Shown: positions 1 through 9,391, counted from the first letter of the stretch. The stretch is DNA of 64,000 bases from Xanthocytophaga flava (GCA_030068525.1 JASJOS010000010.1:62001-126000); one strand, 5' to 3'. Translations and numbers: made by a program. Notes: generated by a model from the sequence alone, not told the origin.

Positions 1-12
1 ACATTTATAGGT

Positions 13-2664
13 ATGAATTCTTTCAATAACCCTTTACCTGAAACACCCAAGCCGCCACAATGGATCAAACAACTCTTAGGTTGGTTCCATCCTGACGAAA
101 CACTGGAAGAAGTAGAAGGTGATCTGGATGAATTATATAAGTATTGGTATACTCGCTCTGGGAAGTTCTCAGCCAATGTGCATTATTTTATAGATGTAGT
201 TTCTGTATTGCCTCCATTCGTTCGCCGACGTTCAACTAAACATGCTTATTCTACACCTTTACTATCTCAGACTATGCTAAGAAATTATTTCAAAATTGCA
301 TTTCGGAATTTGACCCGTAACAGGGGATATTCCTTTATCAATATTTTTGGATTGGCTACAGGGATGGCTGTGGCTATGCTTATCGGACTATGGGTTTATG
401 ATGAACTGACTTACAATACATACTACCAGAATCATAACCGCATTGCGAAGGTGATGCAAAGCTTTACATTTAATGGAGAGTCTGGCGCAGGTGAATATAT
501 GCCTGCTCCTTTGATTGAAGAACTTCGGACAGTATATAAAGATGACTTTACCTATGTAGTCCCCTCCTCATGGACAGGAGAACATATCATGGCTTATAAA
601 GACAATAAGTTTATGAAGACAGGGAATTACATAGGCCCACAAGCTCCAGAGATGCTGAGTCTGAAAATGCTCTCAGGAACTCATGCAGGGTTAAAAGATC
701 CCTCTTCCATTCTTCTTTCAGAATCAGTTGCAAAAGCATTATTTGGAGAGGAAGATCCAATGGGTAAAATTGTAAAACTTGACAATCGGCTGAATGTAAA
801 AGTTACAGGAGTTTATGAGGATATGCCTTTCAATACAGAGTTTAAAGACATTACCTTTATGGCTCCCTGGGATTTATATGTTTCTACACAGGGTTGGGTA
901 AAACGAGCTATAGATAACGCTGAATGGGAAAACAACTCCTGGCAATTGCTTGCACAAATAGCTCCTAAAGCAGATTTCAATAAAGTATCTGAAAAGATTA
1001 AAGATATCAAAATTAGACATAATCCTGAGTTGGCTAATTTCAAAATAAAAGTCTTTTTACATCCCATGAGTGACTGGCATCTGTATTCAGAATGGGATAA
1101 AAAAACAGGTAAGCAGGGTGGACGGATTCAGTTTGTATGGCTTTTTAGTATCATAGGCATATTTGTATTGTTGCTGGCATGTATCAACTTTATGAATCTG
1201 GCTACTGCCAGAAGTGAAAAAAGAGCCAAAGAAGTGGGTATTCGAAAATCCATAGGTTCTATGCGATCACAATTGATTGGGCAGTTTTTTGGTGAATCTC
1301 TATTGGTAACACTGGTTGCTTTTGCCATATGTGTTCTATTGCTTGCTCTTGCCTTACCTATATTCAATACTATTGCAGACAAACAGATGACGATGCCCTG
1401 GTTCAATCCTGTATTCTGGTTAGCAGGTATTGCATTCAGCGTATTTACCGGATTGATAGCAGGAAGCTATCCTGCCTTGTATCTTTCTTCTTTTGATCCG
1501 GTAAGTGTATTGAAGGGAACCTTTCGGGCAGGAAAGCTAGCCAGTATGCCGAGAAAAGTACTGGTGGTTGTGCAGTTTACAGTTTCTATTACCTTGATTA
1601 TCGGAACGCTTATTGTGTTTCTGCAAATTCAATATGCCAAAAACCGACCTGTTGGATATGATCGGAGTGGACTGATTACTGTTACCATGAACACTCCAGA
1701 GTTGTACAATAACTATAATGCATTACGGGATGAATTACTAAAAACCGGAGCTGTGATTGATATGTCAACTTCTTCGGCTCCTGCCACTGATCTGAATTCC
1801 CAGAATGGGGGATTTGAATGGGAAGGCAAAGACCCGAATTTTAGGGAAGCTTTGGGAACTATTGGTGTCTCTCATGATTTTGGAAAAACAGTAGGTTGGC
1901 AGTTTGTAGCAGGGCGGGATTTCTCAAGACAATTTGCCAGTGACTCATCTGGTATGGTACTCAATGAGACCGCCATCCGGTATATGGGATTAAAAGACCC
2001 AGTTGGAAAAACAATCAAATGGAGAGATAGGCCTTTTATTGTGGTTGGAGTGATCAAAGATATGGTGATGGAATCTCCTTTTTCTCCTATTTCTCCTACT
2101 AGTTTTATGCTTAATTACGGATGGGCAAATGTGATTAATATAAAGCTGAATCCCACATACAGTGCCAGAGAATCATTAGCTAAAATAGAAACAGTATTTC
2201 ACAAGTTTAATCCAGGTAGTCCTTTTGATTTTAAATTTACGGATCAACAATATGCACTGAAGTTTGCAGCAGAAGAGCGAATTGGTACACTGGCATCTAT
2301 TTTTGCTGGCTTGGCTATATTCATTTCTTGCTTGGGATTATTTGGAATGGCCTCATTTGTAGCCGAACAACGTACCAAAGAAATAGGCATTCGGAAAGTA
2401 CTGGGTGCTTCTGTTTTAAATCTATGGAAACTGCTTTCCCAGGATTTTGTGGTATTGGTATTGATTGCCTTCTGTATCGCAACACCTATCGCCTGGTATT
2501 TCCTTACTAACTGGCTGACAAAGTATGAATATCGAATCGAAATCTCCTGGTGGGTATTTGCCATCACAGGCCTAGGAGCTTTGGTGATAACCTTACTCAC
2601 TGTAAGTTTTCAAAGTATTAAAGCTGCTCTGACTAATCCTGTTAAGAGTTTGAGAACAGAATAA
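13..2664 (+). CDS. ABC transporter permease, FtsX/MacB type, with N-terminal permease prefix domain
   Basis: 883 aa. Residues about 10-85 form the soluble prefix (PPQW, then EEVEGDLDELY) typical of Cytophagales ABC permeases. A first TM segment (about 108-128) is followed by a periplasmic MacB-like core, then an FtsX block of TM helices (about 375-500), a second periplasmic domain, and a second FtsX block near the C-terminus (FISCLGLFGMASF). The cytoplasmic loop motifs KRAKEVGIRKSIG and QRTKEIGIRKVLG are the two FtsX repeats. The family is thought to couple ATP hydrolysis by a separate ATPase to mechanical export or envelope stress functions. No ATPase gene is next to it, which is usual for this class. 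The ATG at 13 gives the standard prefix start, so the gene looks complete. Confidence 0.93.
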   Translation: MNSFNNPLPETPKPPQWIKQLLGWFHPDETLEEVEGDLDELYKYWYTRSGKFSANVHYFIDVVSVLPPFVRRRSTKHAYSTPLLSQTMLRNYFKIAFRNLTRNRGYSFINIFGLATGMAVAMLIGLWVYDELTYNTYYQNHNRIAKVMQSFTFNGESGAGEYMPAPLIEELRTVYKDDFTYVVPSSWTGEHIMAYKDNKFMKTGNYIGPQAPEMLSLKMLSGTHAGLKDPSSILLSESVAKALFGEEDPMGKIVKLDNRLNVKVTGVYEDMPFNTEFKDITFMAPWDLYVSTQGWVKRAIDNAEWENNSWQLLAQIAPKADFNKVSEKIKDIKIRHNPELANFKIKVFLHPMSDWHLYSEWDKKTGKQGGRIQFVWLFSIIGIFVLLLACINFMNLATARSEKRAKEVGIRKSIGSMRSQLIGQFFGESLLVTLVAFAICVLLLALALPIFNTIADKQMTMPWFNPVFWLAGIAFSVFTGLIAGSYPALYLSSFDPVSVLKGTFRAGKLASMPRKVLVVVQFTVSITLIIGTLIVFLQIQYAKNRPVGYDRSGLITVTMNTPELYNNYNALRDELLKTGAVIDMSTSSAPATDLNSQNGGFEWEGKDPNFREALGTIGVSHDFGKTVGWQFVAGRDFSRQFASDSSGMVLNETAIRYMGLKDPVGKTIKWRDRPFIVVGVIKDMVMESPFSPISPTSFMLNYGWANVINIKLNPTYSARESLAKIETVFHKFNPGSPFDFKFTDQQYALKFAAEERIGTLASIFAGLAIFISCLGLFGMASFVAEQRTKEIGIRKVLGASVLNLWKLLSQDFVVLVLIAFCIATPIAWYFLTNWLTKYEYRIEISWWVFAITGLGALVITLLTVSFQSIKAALTNPVKSLRTE

Positions 2665-2698
2665 ACTTTTAGACAATAGCATTGAAAGCTATGTATAG

Positions 2699-2730
2699 GC
2701 AGGCTGAAAAATCTCCAGCCTGCTTTATTT
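2699..2730 (+). terminator. Rho-independent terminator after the ABC permease
   Basis: Perfect 8-bp stem, GCAGGCTG at 2699-2706 and CAGCCTGC at 2716-2723, followed by TTTATTT. It lies 35 bp after the permease stop codon. Confidence 0.85.
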
Positions 2731-2953
2731 CGTATCCTGACCCAATGATTTTATCTAATTGGTTTTTTCAGACTACAACAAATGCAATGTAAAAACGAAA
2801 AGTAGCCCTGCTAAAAATTTTTAAAGAACAATCTCTATTCTTAGATGAAGGGTTAAAAGTAGAGGGATAAAAAATATTAAAAAATATTTTATTGACTTTC
2901 AATGGGTTGTGGTGCTTTTGTGAAAAAAAAAGCGATTTTTTTTGTGTCAGGTA

Positions 2954-2983
2954 TTGCATTGTGAATTACGACCGCTATATTTG
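2954..2983 (+). promoter_or_regulatory. Bacteroidota-type promoter for tRNA-Gly
   Basis: TTG at 2954-2956, 19 bp spacer, then TATATTTG at 2976-2983. This matches the Bacteroidota primary sigma consensus (TTTG, N19-21, TAnnTTTG) and lies just ahead of the tRNA at 3002. The rest of the stretch from 2731 to 2953 is AT-rich with no gene visible. Confidence 0.75.
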
Positions 2984-3001
2984 CAGTCCCAATCGCAACA
3001 A

Positions 3002-3074
3002 GCGGGAGTAGCTCAGCTGGTAGAGCGCGACCTTGCCAAGGTCGAGGTCGCGGGTTCGAACCCCGTCTCCCGCT
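3002..3074 (+). tRNA. tRNA-Gly (GCC)
   Basis: 73 nt. Acceptor stem GCGGGAG/CTCCCGC with discriminator T. The D arm, an anticodon stem CGACC/GGTCG with loop TTGCCAA (anticodon GCC) and the T arm with TTCGAAC are all present. CCA is not encoded. Confidence 0.97.
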
Positions 3075-3144
3075 CACTGAATGTCGAGTCCCGGATCTTT
3101 TTCGGGACTTTTTCTTTCAGCAGTTATGCTTAGGCGTAATTGAA

Positions 3145-3230
3145 GCCGGGGTGGTGGAACTGGTAGACACGCAGGACTTAAAATCCTGTGAACGTAAAAG
3201 TTCGTACGGGTTCGATTCCCGTCCCCGGTA
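3145..3230 (+). tRNA. tRNA-Leu (UAA), copy 1
   Basis: 86-nt class II tRNA. Acceptor GCCGGGG pairs with CCCCGGT (G1-U72 wobble), discriminator A. Anticodon loop CTTAAAA gives anticodon UAA; a long variable arm follows. A second copy at 6027 differs by one base, in the acceptor stem. This copy pairs fully, so it is probably the functional parent. Confidence 0.96.
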
Positions 3231-3231
3231 C

Positions 3232-3276
3232 AAAGAAAAAGCCACTTTACTTTATAGGTAAAGTGGCTTTTTCTTT
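3232..3276 (+). terminator. Terminator after tRNA-Leu copy 1
   Basis: Perfect 19-bp inverted repeat, 3232-3250 and 3258-3276, with a 7-nt loop. The arms carry A- and T-rich ends, so it can stop transcription in either direction. Confidence 0.85.
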
Positions 3277-3418
3277 GTATATGAACCATCTTATGTTTTT
3301 ATCTGCACTTTATCGTCTTAAACTAAAAAATCAGACTTTAAGATATAGATGAATTACATTTGCTTTGTAAGTTTGTCCTTCAAGTGTAGTTTAAGAAAAA
3401 CCTGAAAAATGAAGAGGT

Positions 3419-4864
3419 ATGTTATTTAACTCTATTGAGTTTATTATTTTCTTTACAATAGTTACAAGTCTCTATTTTTTTTTAGAACATCGCTATCGTT
3501 GGTTTATGTTATTGATAGCGAGTTGTATCTTTTATATGTGGTTTGTTCCTGTTTATATTCTTATACTTTTTCTAACAATTGTTGTCGATTATTACGCAGG
3601 AATAAAGATTGAAGATTCTGTTGGGAAGAAGAGGAAATACTATTTGATTTTTTCCATACTGTCTACCTGTCTTATCCTCTTTGTATTTAAATATTTTAAT
3701 TTTTTTAATGATACTTTTCAGGCTATTGCACAGGTATTTCATTGGAACTACCCTGTCAATAATATGAGTATATTACTCCCTATAGGCCTTTCTTTCCATA
3801 CATTTCAGAGTTTATCTTATGTTGTAGAAGTGTATCGTGGTAATCAGACTGCGGAGAGAAACTTTGGCATATATTCCCTTTATGTTATGTTTTATCCTCA
3901 ACTGGTTGCAGGACCTATTGAAAGACCACAGAATTTGTTATGGCAATTCTATGAAGAACATCATTTCGAATATAATCGAGTAGTTAATGGTTTAAAGTTA
4001 ATGGCTTGGGGGTTATTTAAGAAAGTGGTGATTGCAGATCGATTAAGTGAATTTGTTAATACTGTTTATAATGATCCTACTAGTTATGAAGGTATTTCTC
4101 TTGTAATAGCCACAATTTTCTTTGCTTTTCAAATATACTGTGATTTTTCCGGGTATTCTGACATAGCTATTGGCGCTGCCCAGGTAATGGGGTTTAAGCT
4201 TATGACTAATTTCAATCGCCCTTATTTTTCCAAAACTATTTCTGAGTTTTGGAAAAGATGGCATATCTCTCTATCAACCTGGTTTAAAGATTATCTTTAT
4301 ATTCCTTTAGGTGGTAATAAGGTTCCAAAATGGCGTTGGCAATTTAATTTATTTATTACGTTTCTAGTTAGTGGTCTATGGCATGGGGCAAGCTGGAACT
4401 TTGTAATATGGGGTGCCTTAAATGGTTTTTATTTAGTAGTTGCTCTTAATACATTAAAAGTTAGAAATAAGCTTGCTAAGCTAATAGGAATTACATCTTT
4501 TCCTCAATTAAATAAGTGGTTGAACATTGGCTCTACCTTTCTACTTATCAATTTTGCCTGGATATTTTTTAGGGCAAACACTTTTGACGACTCCTTGTAT
4601 ATAGTGAAACATTTATTTTCAGGTTGGCAGAATGTTCGATTCCGAAATATATTGTTGGGACAACCTTTGTCCGAATTTATCATTGCGATTCTGGTCATAA
4701 TCGGTATGGAAGTGGTTCATTTATTACAAAGGCGTGAGAGTGTAAGAGCATTTGTAACTAAACGACCTGTATGGGTAAGATGGTCGTTTTACTATCTTAT
4801 TATATTAGGGATTCTGTTTTTAGGAAAATTTGATAATGCTGAATTTATATATTTTCAGTTTTAA
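3419..4864 (+). CDS. MBOAT family O-acyltransferase (AlgI/DltB-like)
   Basis: 481 aa, very hydrophobic, about 10 TM helices. It has the MBOAT signatures: LPIGLSFHTFQSLSYVVEVYRG, then FWKRWHISLSTWFKDYLYIPLG, and the motif with the catalytic His in SGLWHGASWNFVIWG. The family moves acyl groups, usually acetyl, across the inner membrane onto polysaccharide or wall polymers. The gene 11 bp downstream is a likely periplasmic partner, as AlgI pairs with AlgJ/X and DltB with DltD. A TACATTTG sequence at 3355-3362 could be the -7 element of its promoter; no clear -33 is seen. The acceptor polymer cannot be told from here. Confidence 0.92.
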   Translation: MLFNSIEFIIFFTIVTSLYFFLEHRYRWFMLLIASCIFYMWFVPVYILILFLTIVVDYYAGIKIEDSVGKKRKYYLIFSILSTCLILFVFKYFNFFNDTFQAIAQVFHWNYPVNNMSILLPIGLSFHTFQSLSYVVEVYRGNQTAERNFGIYSLYVMFYPQLVAGPIERPQNLLWQFYEEHHFEYNRVVNGLKLMAWGLFKKVVIADRLSEFVNTVYNDPTSYEGISLVIATIFFAFQIYCDFSGYSDIAIGAAQVMGFKLMTNFNRPYFSKTISEFWKRWHISLSTWFKDYLYIPLGGNKVPKWRWQFNLFITFLVSGLWHGASWNFVIWGALNGFYLVVALNTLKVRNKLAKLIGITSFPQLNKWLNIGSTFLLINFAWIFFRANTFDDSLYIVKHLFSGWQNVRFRNILLGQPLSEFIIAILVIIGMEVVHLLQRRESVRAFVTKRPVWVRWSFYYLIILGILFLGKFDNAEFIYFQF

Positions 4865-4875
4865 AGAGCTTCATA

Positions 4876-6018
4876 ATGAAATCAAGTAAAAGCGACATTT
4901 TTTTATTTATAAAGAAGTCTTCATTTATAGTTCTACCAATATTGGTATTTATAGGTCTTCCCACATATGTTATGGTAACATTGGGAGAGTTAGTCTCTAT
5001 TGATAAGGTTATAGACCTACAAAAAGACAGTAAGAGAAATGTATTGCTTGGTCTGGCCTATAGCAATTCTGATGTATACTATAAGCTAACATCGGTTATT
5101 AAACGTCAGCCGGATATAATTGCTTTGGGAAGTTCAAGAGTACTGTGTTTTTCCCCATCTTTTTTTGCAAGAGAAGTTCAGTTTTTTAATGCTGGTCTTG
5201 GTGTAAGTAAGCTTCATCACTTTTCTGAATTTTTAGAAAGAATTCCCTATACTAAAGAGCCTAAAGTGATATTGATGGGTGTAGATCAGTACTACTTTAA
5301 CGATAACTTTAATAAAAACTTCAGAAGTCAGGACAACTATGAGCAAAGTTATCAGAATGGAGGAAGTTATATAGCTAAATTTAAAAAGGGATATACTGCA
5401 GTCTATGATGATTTTTTGAACGGGAAACTACTTTTCCGTGATATAAACAGACAAGATAATAGTTTTGAAACTTTTGGCCTCAATGCAAGAATACATGCAT
5501 TTGGATTTCGTAATGATGGTTGTATACAGTCAAATGATCCTTATAATAAGAACGATCACTTGTTTCAGGATACGTTTCGTCGAATTGAAGAAGGCGTGCA
5601 ACGGTTTGAGTATGGAGAAGAGCTGTCTGAGAAGTCTTTACTTGAATTAGACAAATTTTTATCAGCGTGCAAGAAGCGAAATATTTATGTTGTAGGATTT
5701 CTACCTCCTTTTGCCAATTCAGTAATTAACAAAATACATAGTATGAATGATAAGTACAGGTACTTGTCTCTACTTTCTCCTGAAATACAACCTATATTCT
5801 CTAAATATAATTTTAACTTTTTTGACTACACTGATATTTCTTCGCTAGGGGCTCAGGATACTGAATTTATTGATGGATTTCATGGATGTGAAAAAGCATA
5901 CCTGAGGCTCTTCATTAATATGGTGGAAAATGACACACATCTACAAAAAATTGCAGATGTTTCTGCCTTGAAGCTTGCTTTAAAACACGCCAAGAATGAT
6001 TGTAAAGTTTTTGAATAA
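4876..6018 (+). CDS. SGNH/AlgJ-DltD-like membrane-anchored partner of the MBOAT acyltransferase
   Basis: 380 aa. One N-terminal TM anchor (about residues 15-35) followed by an extracytoplasmic domain. IALGSSRVLCF at about 88-98 resembles block I of SGNH hydrolases (GxSR), and IDGFHG near residue 335 resembles the Asp-x-x-His block. These residues support an acetyl-transfer or esterase fold like AlgJ, AlgX or DltD, but the overall sequence is divergent, so the assignment is an inference. It is 11 bp downstream of the MBOAT gene and surely cotranscribed. The stop is only 8 bp before the second tRNA-Leu. Confidence 0.7.
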   Translation: MKSSKSDIFLFIKKSSFIVLPILVFIGLPTYVMVTLGELVSIDKVIDLQKDSKRNVLLGLAYSNSDVYYKLTSVIKRQPDIIALGSSRVLCFSPSFFAREVQFFNAGLGVSKLHHFSEFLERIPYTKEPKVILMGVDQYYFNDNFNKNFRSQDNYEQSYQNGGSYIAKFKKGYTAVYDDFLNGKLLFRDINRQDNSFETFGLNARIHAFGFRNDGCIQSNDPYNKNDHLFQDTFRRIEEGVQRFEYGEELSEKSLLELDKFLSACKKRNIYVVGFLPPFANSVINKIHSMNDKYRYLSLLSPEIQPIFSKYNFNFFDYTDISSLGAQDTEFIDGFHGCEKAYLRLFINMVENDTHLQKIADVSALKLALKHAKNDCKVFE

Positions 6019-6026
6019 TAAATAAT

Positions 6027-6112
6027 GCCAGGGTGGTGGAACTGGTAGACACGCAGGACTTAAAATCCTGTGAACGTAAAAGTTCGTACGGGTTCGATTC
6101 CCGTCCCCGGTA
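6027..6112 (+). tRNA. tRNA-Leu (UAA), copy 2, with acceptor-stem mismatch
   Basis: 86 nt, identical to the copy at 3145-3230 except for A instead of G at acceptor position 4 (position 6030). This gives GCCAGGG against CCCCGGT, an A-C mismatch at pair 4-69. Anticodon UAA and all other arms are intact. It may be a weaker or decaying duplicate. Together with copy 1 it forms a direct repeat around the acyltransferase pair. Confidence 0.93.
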
Positions 6113-6137
6113 CAACATAATGTATAATTAGTTGTGG

Positions 6138-6170
6138 AAACCCCTCTATTCTTTGAAAGAGGGGTTTTTT
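6138..6170 (+). terminator. Terminator after tRNA-Leu copy 2
   Basis: Stem AAACCCCTCT (6138-6147) with AGAGGGGTTT (6158-6167), followed by more T. Typical Rho-independent form. Confidence 0.85.
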
Positions 6171-6280
6171 ATTCCTCGTGTATCTATTTTATCTTCTATT
6201 CTGAAGGACTTTGTTCCTGATTTGTCTTCTAATGTTTGTTCCATTGAGCAAGCCTACAAAAGAAAAACAGAATCTGTATC

Positions 6281-6754
6281 TTAACTGGGAGCTATAAGTG
6301 TAAATATAAATTTGCTTTTAGGTGCAAAATGAATCTCTACTGTTTGACCAACACGGATTTGTTGCCACTTATCAAAGGATGTATCAAATTCTGTTTGTAG
6401 TATGGTGAAATAATAAGAACTATTGTAGCCGGATGAATCTTCTCTTTTACTGGTTATTGGCCCTTTGTAAACAATTTTTTGATTACTTCTCAGGTCTTTG
6501 TTAATAGTTATTCTGCGTTTAAGGATACTATATGAGAATGCAGAAAAGAAGATAAGATCTATGAGAATTGAAAAAATCCTGGCGATAATATGGTCTATAT
6601 AGAAACCAAACCAGACAAAGGAACCTAAGAAAATTAGAAGGAAAATGTAAAAGAAAAGAGGTATTTTTCTGCTCTTTTTTAATCTTTCTGTTTCATTCTC
6701 ATTCAAAGGCTGGTGATATTTTTCCAGATTAATTTGATAGTCTGATTCACTCAT
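6281..6754 (-). CDS. Small membrane protein of unknown function, paralogue of the gene at 52717
   Basis: 157 aa from the ATG at 6754 (MSESDYQINLEKYHQPL); an upstream in-frame start would add a poor 21-aa extension. Two TM helices (about 32-52 and 58-77) precede a soluble C-terminal domain. That domain has VYKGPITSKRE, YYFTILQTEFD and VEIHFAPKSKFIFTL. The protein at 52717-53190, inside the mobile element, has the same length and the same blocks (VVYTGPIESKRE, YYFTILGIEFD, VQIHLAPKSKHILKL). No function is known to me. Confidence 0.8.
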   Translation of the reverse strand: MSESDYQINLEKYHQPLNENETERLKKSRKIPLFFYIFLLIFLGSFVWFGFYIDHIIARIFSILIDLIFFSAFSYSILKRRITINKDLRSNQKIVYKGPITSKREDSSGYNSSYYFTILQTEFDTSFDKWQQIRVGQTVEIHFAPKSKFIFTLIAPS

Positions 6755-6936
6755 AAATATTATTTCTAAAGACAAAGGTATCAGAACCAGACAGCCGCTT
6801 TGTGTAGATTGCGCCATCTGATTTCCAGCACAATAATAGTGATGATATATATGGATACAATGATAAATAGGATAGTTATACTCTAGTCGTTATTTCTTTA
6901 GACGTTTCTATAAGGAATAATAGGTTTCTGATTGCC

Positions 6937-7350
6937 TTACACTCCATTCGCTAAAAAGGAGCATATTTCTGTTATAAGTTCAGTTTCACTTACTGCTCTT
7001 CCTTCTTTTATAATCTGAGATTTAGGAGTGTTTGTATTAATCAGTAACTCCAAATCAAAATCATATCGCATGTTATCATTATTCAGGTAGTTATATGTGG
7101 AGATATAGATAAGGCGATTTTCTTTTTTCAAACCTATTGCGCACAGATCTGCTTCCCAATAGTCAACTATTTTTAAAGAGTTGGCTTTAAGTTGAGGATC
7201 TAATTTTTTCATTAACTCAAGTATACTTTTATCTTTTTGCATTTTCGAAAACTTTTGTTCATCTAGTAAAGTATGCTCATTCAAATGCAAGCAAAGTTTA
7301 TCTACTCTACCTGGAAATAGATAAAAAAGAGTAGACTTGCATTTAACCAT
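6937..7350 (-). CDS. Hypothetical protein, soluble
   Basis: 137 aa when started at the ATG at 7350, which avoids overlap with the divergent PhzF gene; a start at 7365 is also possible. Soluble, with no signal peptide or TM helix. A segment DYWEADLCAIGLKKENRLIYISTYNY followed by YDFDLELLI suggests a mixed alpha/beta fold. I do not recognise the family. It is divergent from the PhzF gene and may share its control region. Confidence 0.65.
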   Translation of the reverse strand: MVKCKSTLFYLFPGRVDKLCLHLNEHTLLDEQKFSKMQKDKSILELMKKLDPQLKANSLKIVDYWEADLCAIGLKKENRLIYISTYNYLNNDNMRYDFDLELLINTNTPKSQIIKEGRAVSETELITEICSFLANGV

Positions 7351-7371
7351 ACAATTTTGATACATTTTGGC

Positions 7372-8262
7372 ATGGAAGCAAGAAACTCATTAGACTACTA
7401 CGTATTGGACGTATTTACCCAAGAAAGTTATAAAGGAAATCCTTTGTCTGTTGTATTTACAGATGGAGATTTAAGTCTGACCGAATATGAAAATATCTCA
7501 CGGGAGTTTGGCTACTCCGAAACCTCATTCGTGTACTATTCTATAGTGCAAAAGATGCTTCAGGTTCGTTCGTTTACTCCGATTGGAGTAGAAGTAGGAG
7601 GGGCCGGACATAACTTATTGGGAGCTGTCAGTGGGGCTTTGTTAAAAGGACTCATGAGTGAACATACACCCTCGTTAACTGTTCTGATGGAGAACACACC
7701 TATTGCGATTACTGTAGATAATCCGACCCAAGGATTACCTGTTGTGAAAATGAGGCAAAAACCTGTACAGATTGGACAGGAGCTAGCTTTTGATCTTCTT
7801 GCGAAAGCGTTGGGGTTAAGTGAGAAAGATCTTATTGTTCGTCAACTTATCCCAACCATAGCACAAACAGAAGTTGCACATGCGATGATACCTGTTTCAA
7901 GTATTAATCTGCTAAATAGTATTAAACCGGATACCAAAGCATTGATTGAACTCTCAAAACAATTTGGTTTTGAAGGATTCTATTGTTTTGCTTTTCCTGA
8001 GTCAACAGAAAGTTATATTGTACAGTCCCGTTTCTTTAATCCATTGATTGGGATTGATGAAGATGCTGCAACAGGTACTGCTGCCGGGCCATTAGCTGGT
8101 TTCTTATATAATAACAAAGTCATCGAGCAAGGTCAGGAATCACAGATTTTACAGGGAGTAAGGTTAAATCAACCGTCTTTAATCAATGTCGTTGTGAAAG
8201 AGGACGGAATTTATGTGGGTGGATCTTCTGTGGTTACTATGCAGGGAGTAGTATATTTGTAA
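7372..8262 (+). CDS. PhzF family isomerase/epimerase-like protein
   Basis: 296 aa. Starts at the ATG at 7372 (MEARNSLDYYVLDVFTQ). Family blocks present are YKGNPLSVVF, GYSETSFVYY with the likely catalytic Glu, RSFTPIGVEVGGAGHNLLGA and, in the second lobe, GIDEDAATGTAAGPLAGFL. The two-lobed diaminopimelate-epimerase fold is typical of PhzF proteins such as E. coli YddE. The true substrate is unknown for most members. It stands alone, followed by an unrelated GrpB gene. Confidence 0.9.
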   Translation: MEARNSLDYYVLDVFTQESYKGNPLSVVFTDGDLSLTEYENISREFGYSETSFVYYSIVQKMLQVRSFTPIGVEVGGAGHNLLGAVSGALLKGLMSEHTPSLTVLMENTPIAITVDNPTQGLPVVKMRQKPVQIGQELAFDLLAKALGLSEKDLIVRQLIPTIAQTEVAHAMIPVSSINLLNSIKPDTKALIELSKQFGFEGFYCFAFPESTESYIVQSRFFNPLIGIDEDAATGTAAGPLAGFLYNNKVIEQGQESQILQGVRLNQPSLINVVVKEDGIYVGGSSVVTMQGVVYL

Positions 8263-8322
8263 TACACGTGGCAGTTTTAGTCACTCTTTATAGTTGGAAT
8301 GTTTTTATAGTACAAAAATAGA

Positions 8323-8907
8323 ATGGAAAGAAAATCAGGCATCATGCTGGAAGAGTATAACCCTGCATGGCACATAACATTTGAACAACTCAAGTATGTT
8401 TACCAGGAATGTCTGCAGGATTTAGTAGTATCTATTGAGCATGTAGGCAGTACTTCTGTAGTGGGGTTAGCGGCAAAACCGATTATTGATATTGACTTGG
8501 TTGTTGAGAGTAAAGAGACAATGAACAAGGTTATTGAAAAACTGATTCACTTAGGATATCGGCATCAGGGAGATCTTGGCATTACAGGACGGGAATCTTT
8601 CAAAAGATTGTCTGACACTACCCCACTGGTAGCAGATAGGCGTACATGGCCATCACACCATCTATATGCTTGTCTGCAAGGTAACACCGGTTTGCGTAAT
8701 CACTTGCAATTCAGAGATTATTTGAGGAAGCATCCTGAAAAGGTCTCTGAGTATGCCAGATTAAAGAAGCAACTGGCAGCTCAATATCCTTTTGACATGG
8801 ATCAGTATGTAGCTGGAAAAACAGGCTTTATTACAGAAATACTAAAGCAAACAGGTATTAGCCAAACTGAGATAGACCAGATTGTAGAGCAGAATAAAGT
8901 AAAATAA
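8323..8907 (+). CDS. GrpB family (UPF0157) nucleotidyltransferase-fold protein
   Basis: 194 aa. The signature YNPAWHITFEQLKYVYQE, IEHVGSTSVVGLAAKPIIDIDLVV and HHLYACL is diagnostic of the GrpB/UPF0157 family. GSTS with the D-I-D triad matches the minimal nucleotidyltransferase core. A cellular substrate is not established for the family. The ATG at 8344 (MLEEYNPAW) is an alternative start that fits the family's usual N-terminus better. Confidence 0.88.
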   Translation: MERKSGIMLEEYNPAWHITFEQLKYVYQECLQDLVVSIEHVGSTSVVGLAAKPIIDIDLVVESKETMNKVIEKLIHLGYRHQGDLGITGRESFKRLSDTTPLVADRRTWPSHHLYACLQGNTGLRNHLQFRDYLRKHPEKVSEYARLKKQLAAQYPFDMDQYVAGKTGFITEILKQTGISQTEIDQIVEQNKVK

Positions 8908-8960
8908 AGTTTAACTCTTGCTGTATAAATTAACCATGGAATAATTATTCATTGACCTTT

Positions 8961-9311
8961 ATGAAAAAAACACTTTGTGATGCTATTGTTGGTTTGTGGG
9001 GAGCTTTCGTTGTATGTATTGGAGTGTATATTGTATCATTTTTTATTCATGCTCATTCAGGATTTCTGCCAATAATAGTAGGGGCAATTTTCTTTCTGAA
9101 TGTAGGAGTGTCTTATACAATATACTTTAATGGAAATAAAAGATTACAGATTGCTAATTGGGTATTCTTTTTATTGGTACTATTGGCTTTACTTCTTTTG
9201 CTTCAGATTGGTTTTGTATATGATGAACCAAATGTGTGTCTCTCTGTATTATTATTGATTTTGATCCACTTGTTTGTATTTTTCCAATCGGTTAAGAGAG
9301 TCTTCCGATGA
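8961..9311 (+). CDS. Hypothetical four-TM membrane protein
   Basis: 116 aa from the ATG at 8961 (MKKTLCDAIVG). Four hydrophobic helices fill almost the whole protein (about 8-28, 34-54, 62-82 and 88-108), with a basic C-terminal tail. No family recognised. It lies 53 bp after the GrpB gene and may be cotranscribed. Confidence 0.65.
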   Translation: MKKTLCDAIVGLWGAFVVCIGVYIVSFFIHAHSGFLPIIVGAIFFLNVGVSYTIYFNGNKRLQIANWVFFLLVLLALLLLLQIGFVYDEPNVCLSVLLLILIHLFVFFQSVKRVFR

Positions 9312-9345
9312 ATGAAATATCTTAATAACTAAATAACATTTTGAC

Positions 9346-9391
9346 TACCTTATCAGATACAAGCTCATATGTACGTTCGTCTGGTAAGGTA
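9346..9391 (+). terminator. Hairpin after the four-TM gene
   Basis: 12-bp stem, TACCTTATCAGA at 9346-9357 with TCTGGTAAGGTA at 9380-9391, containing one wobble pair. The long loop and missing T-run make it a weak terminator call. The remaining sequence up to 9543 shows no gene. Confidence 0.45.

Noticed and set aside
2889-3289. ORFs overlapping the tRNA genes
   Set aside because: They are shadows of the tRNA-Gly and tRNA-Leu sequences.
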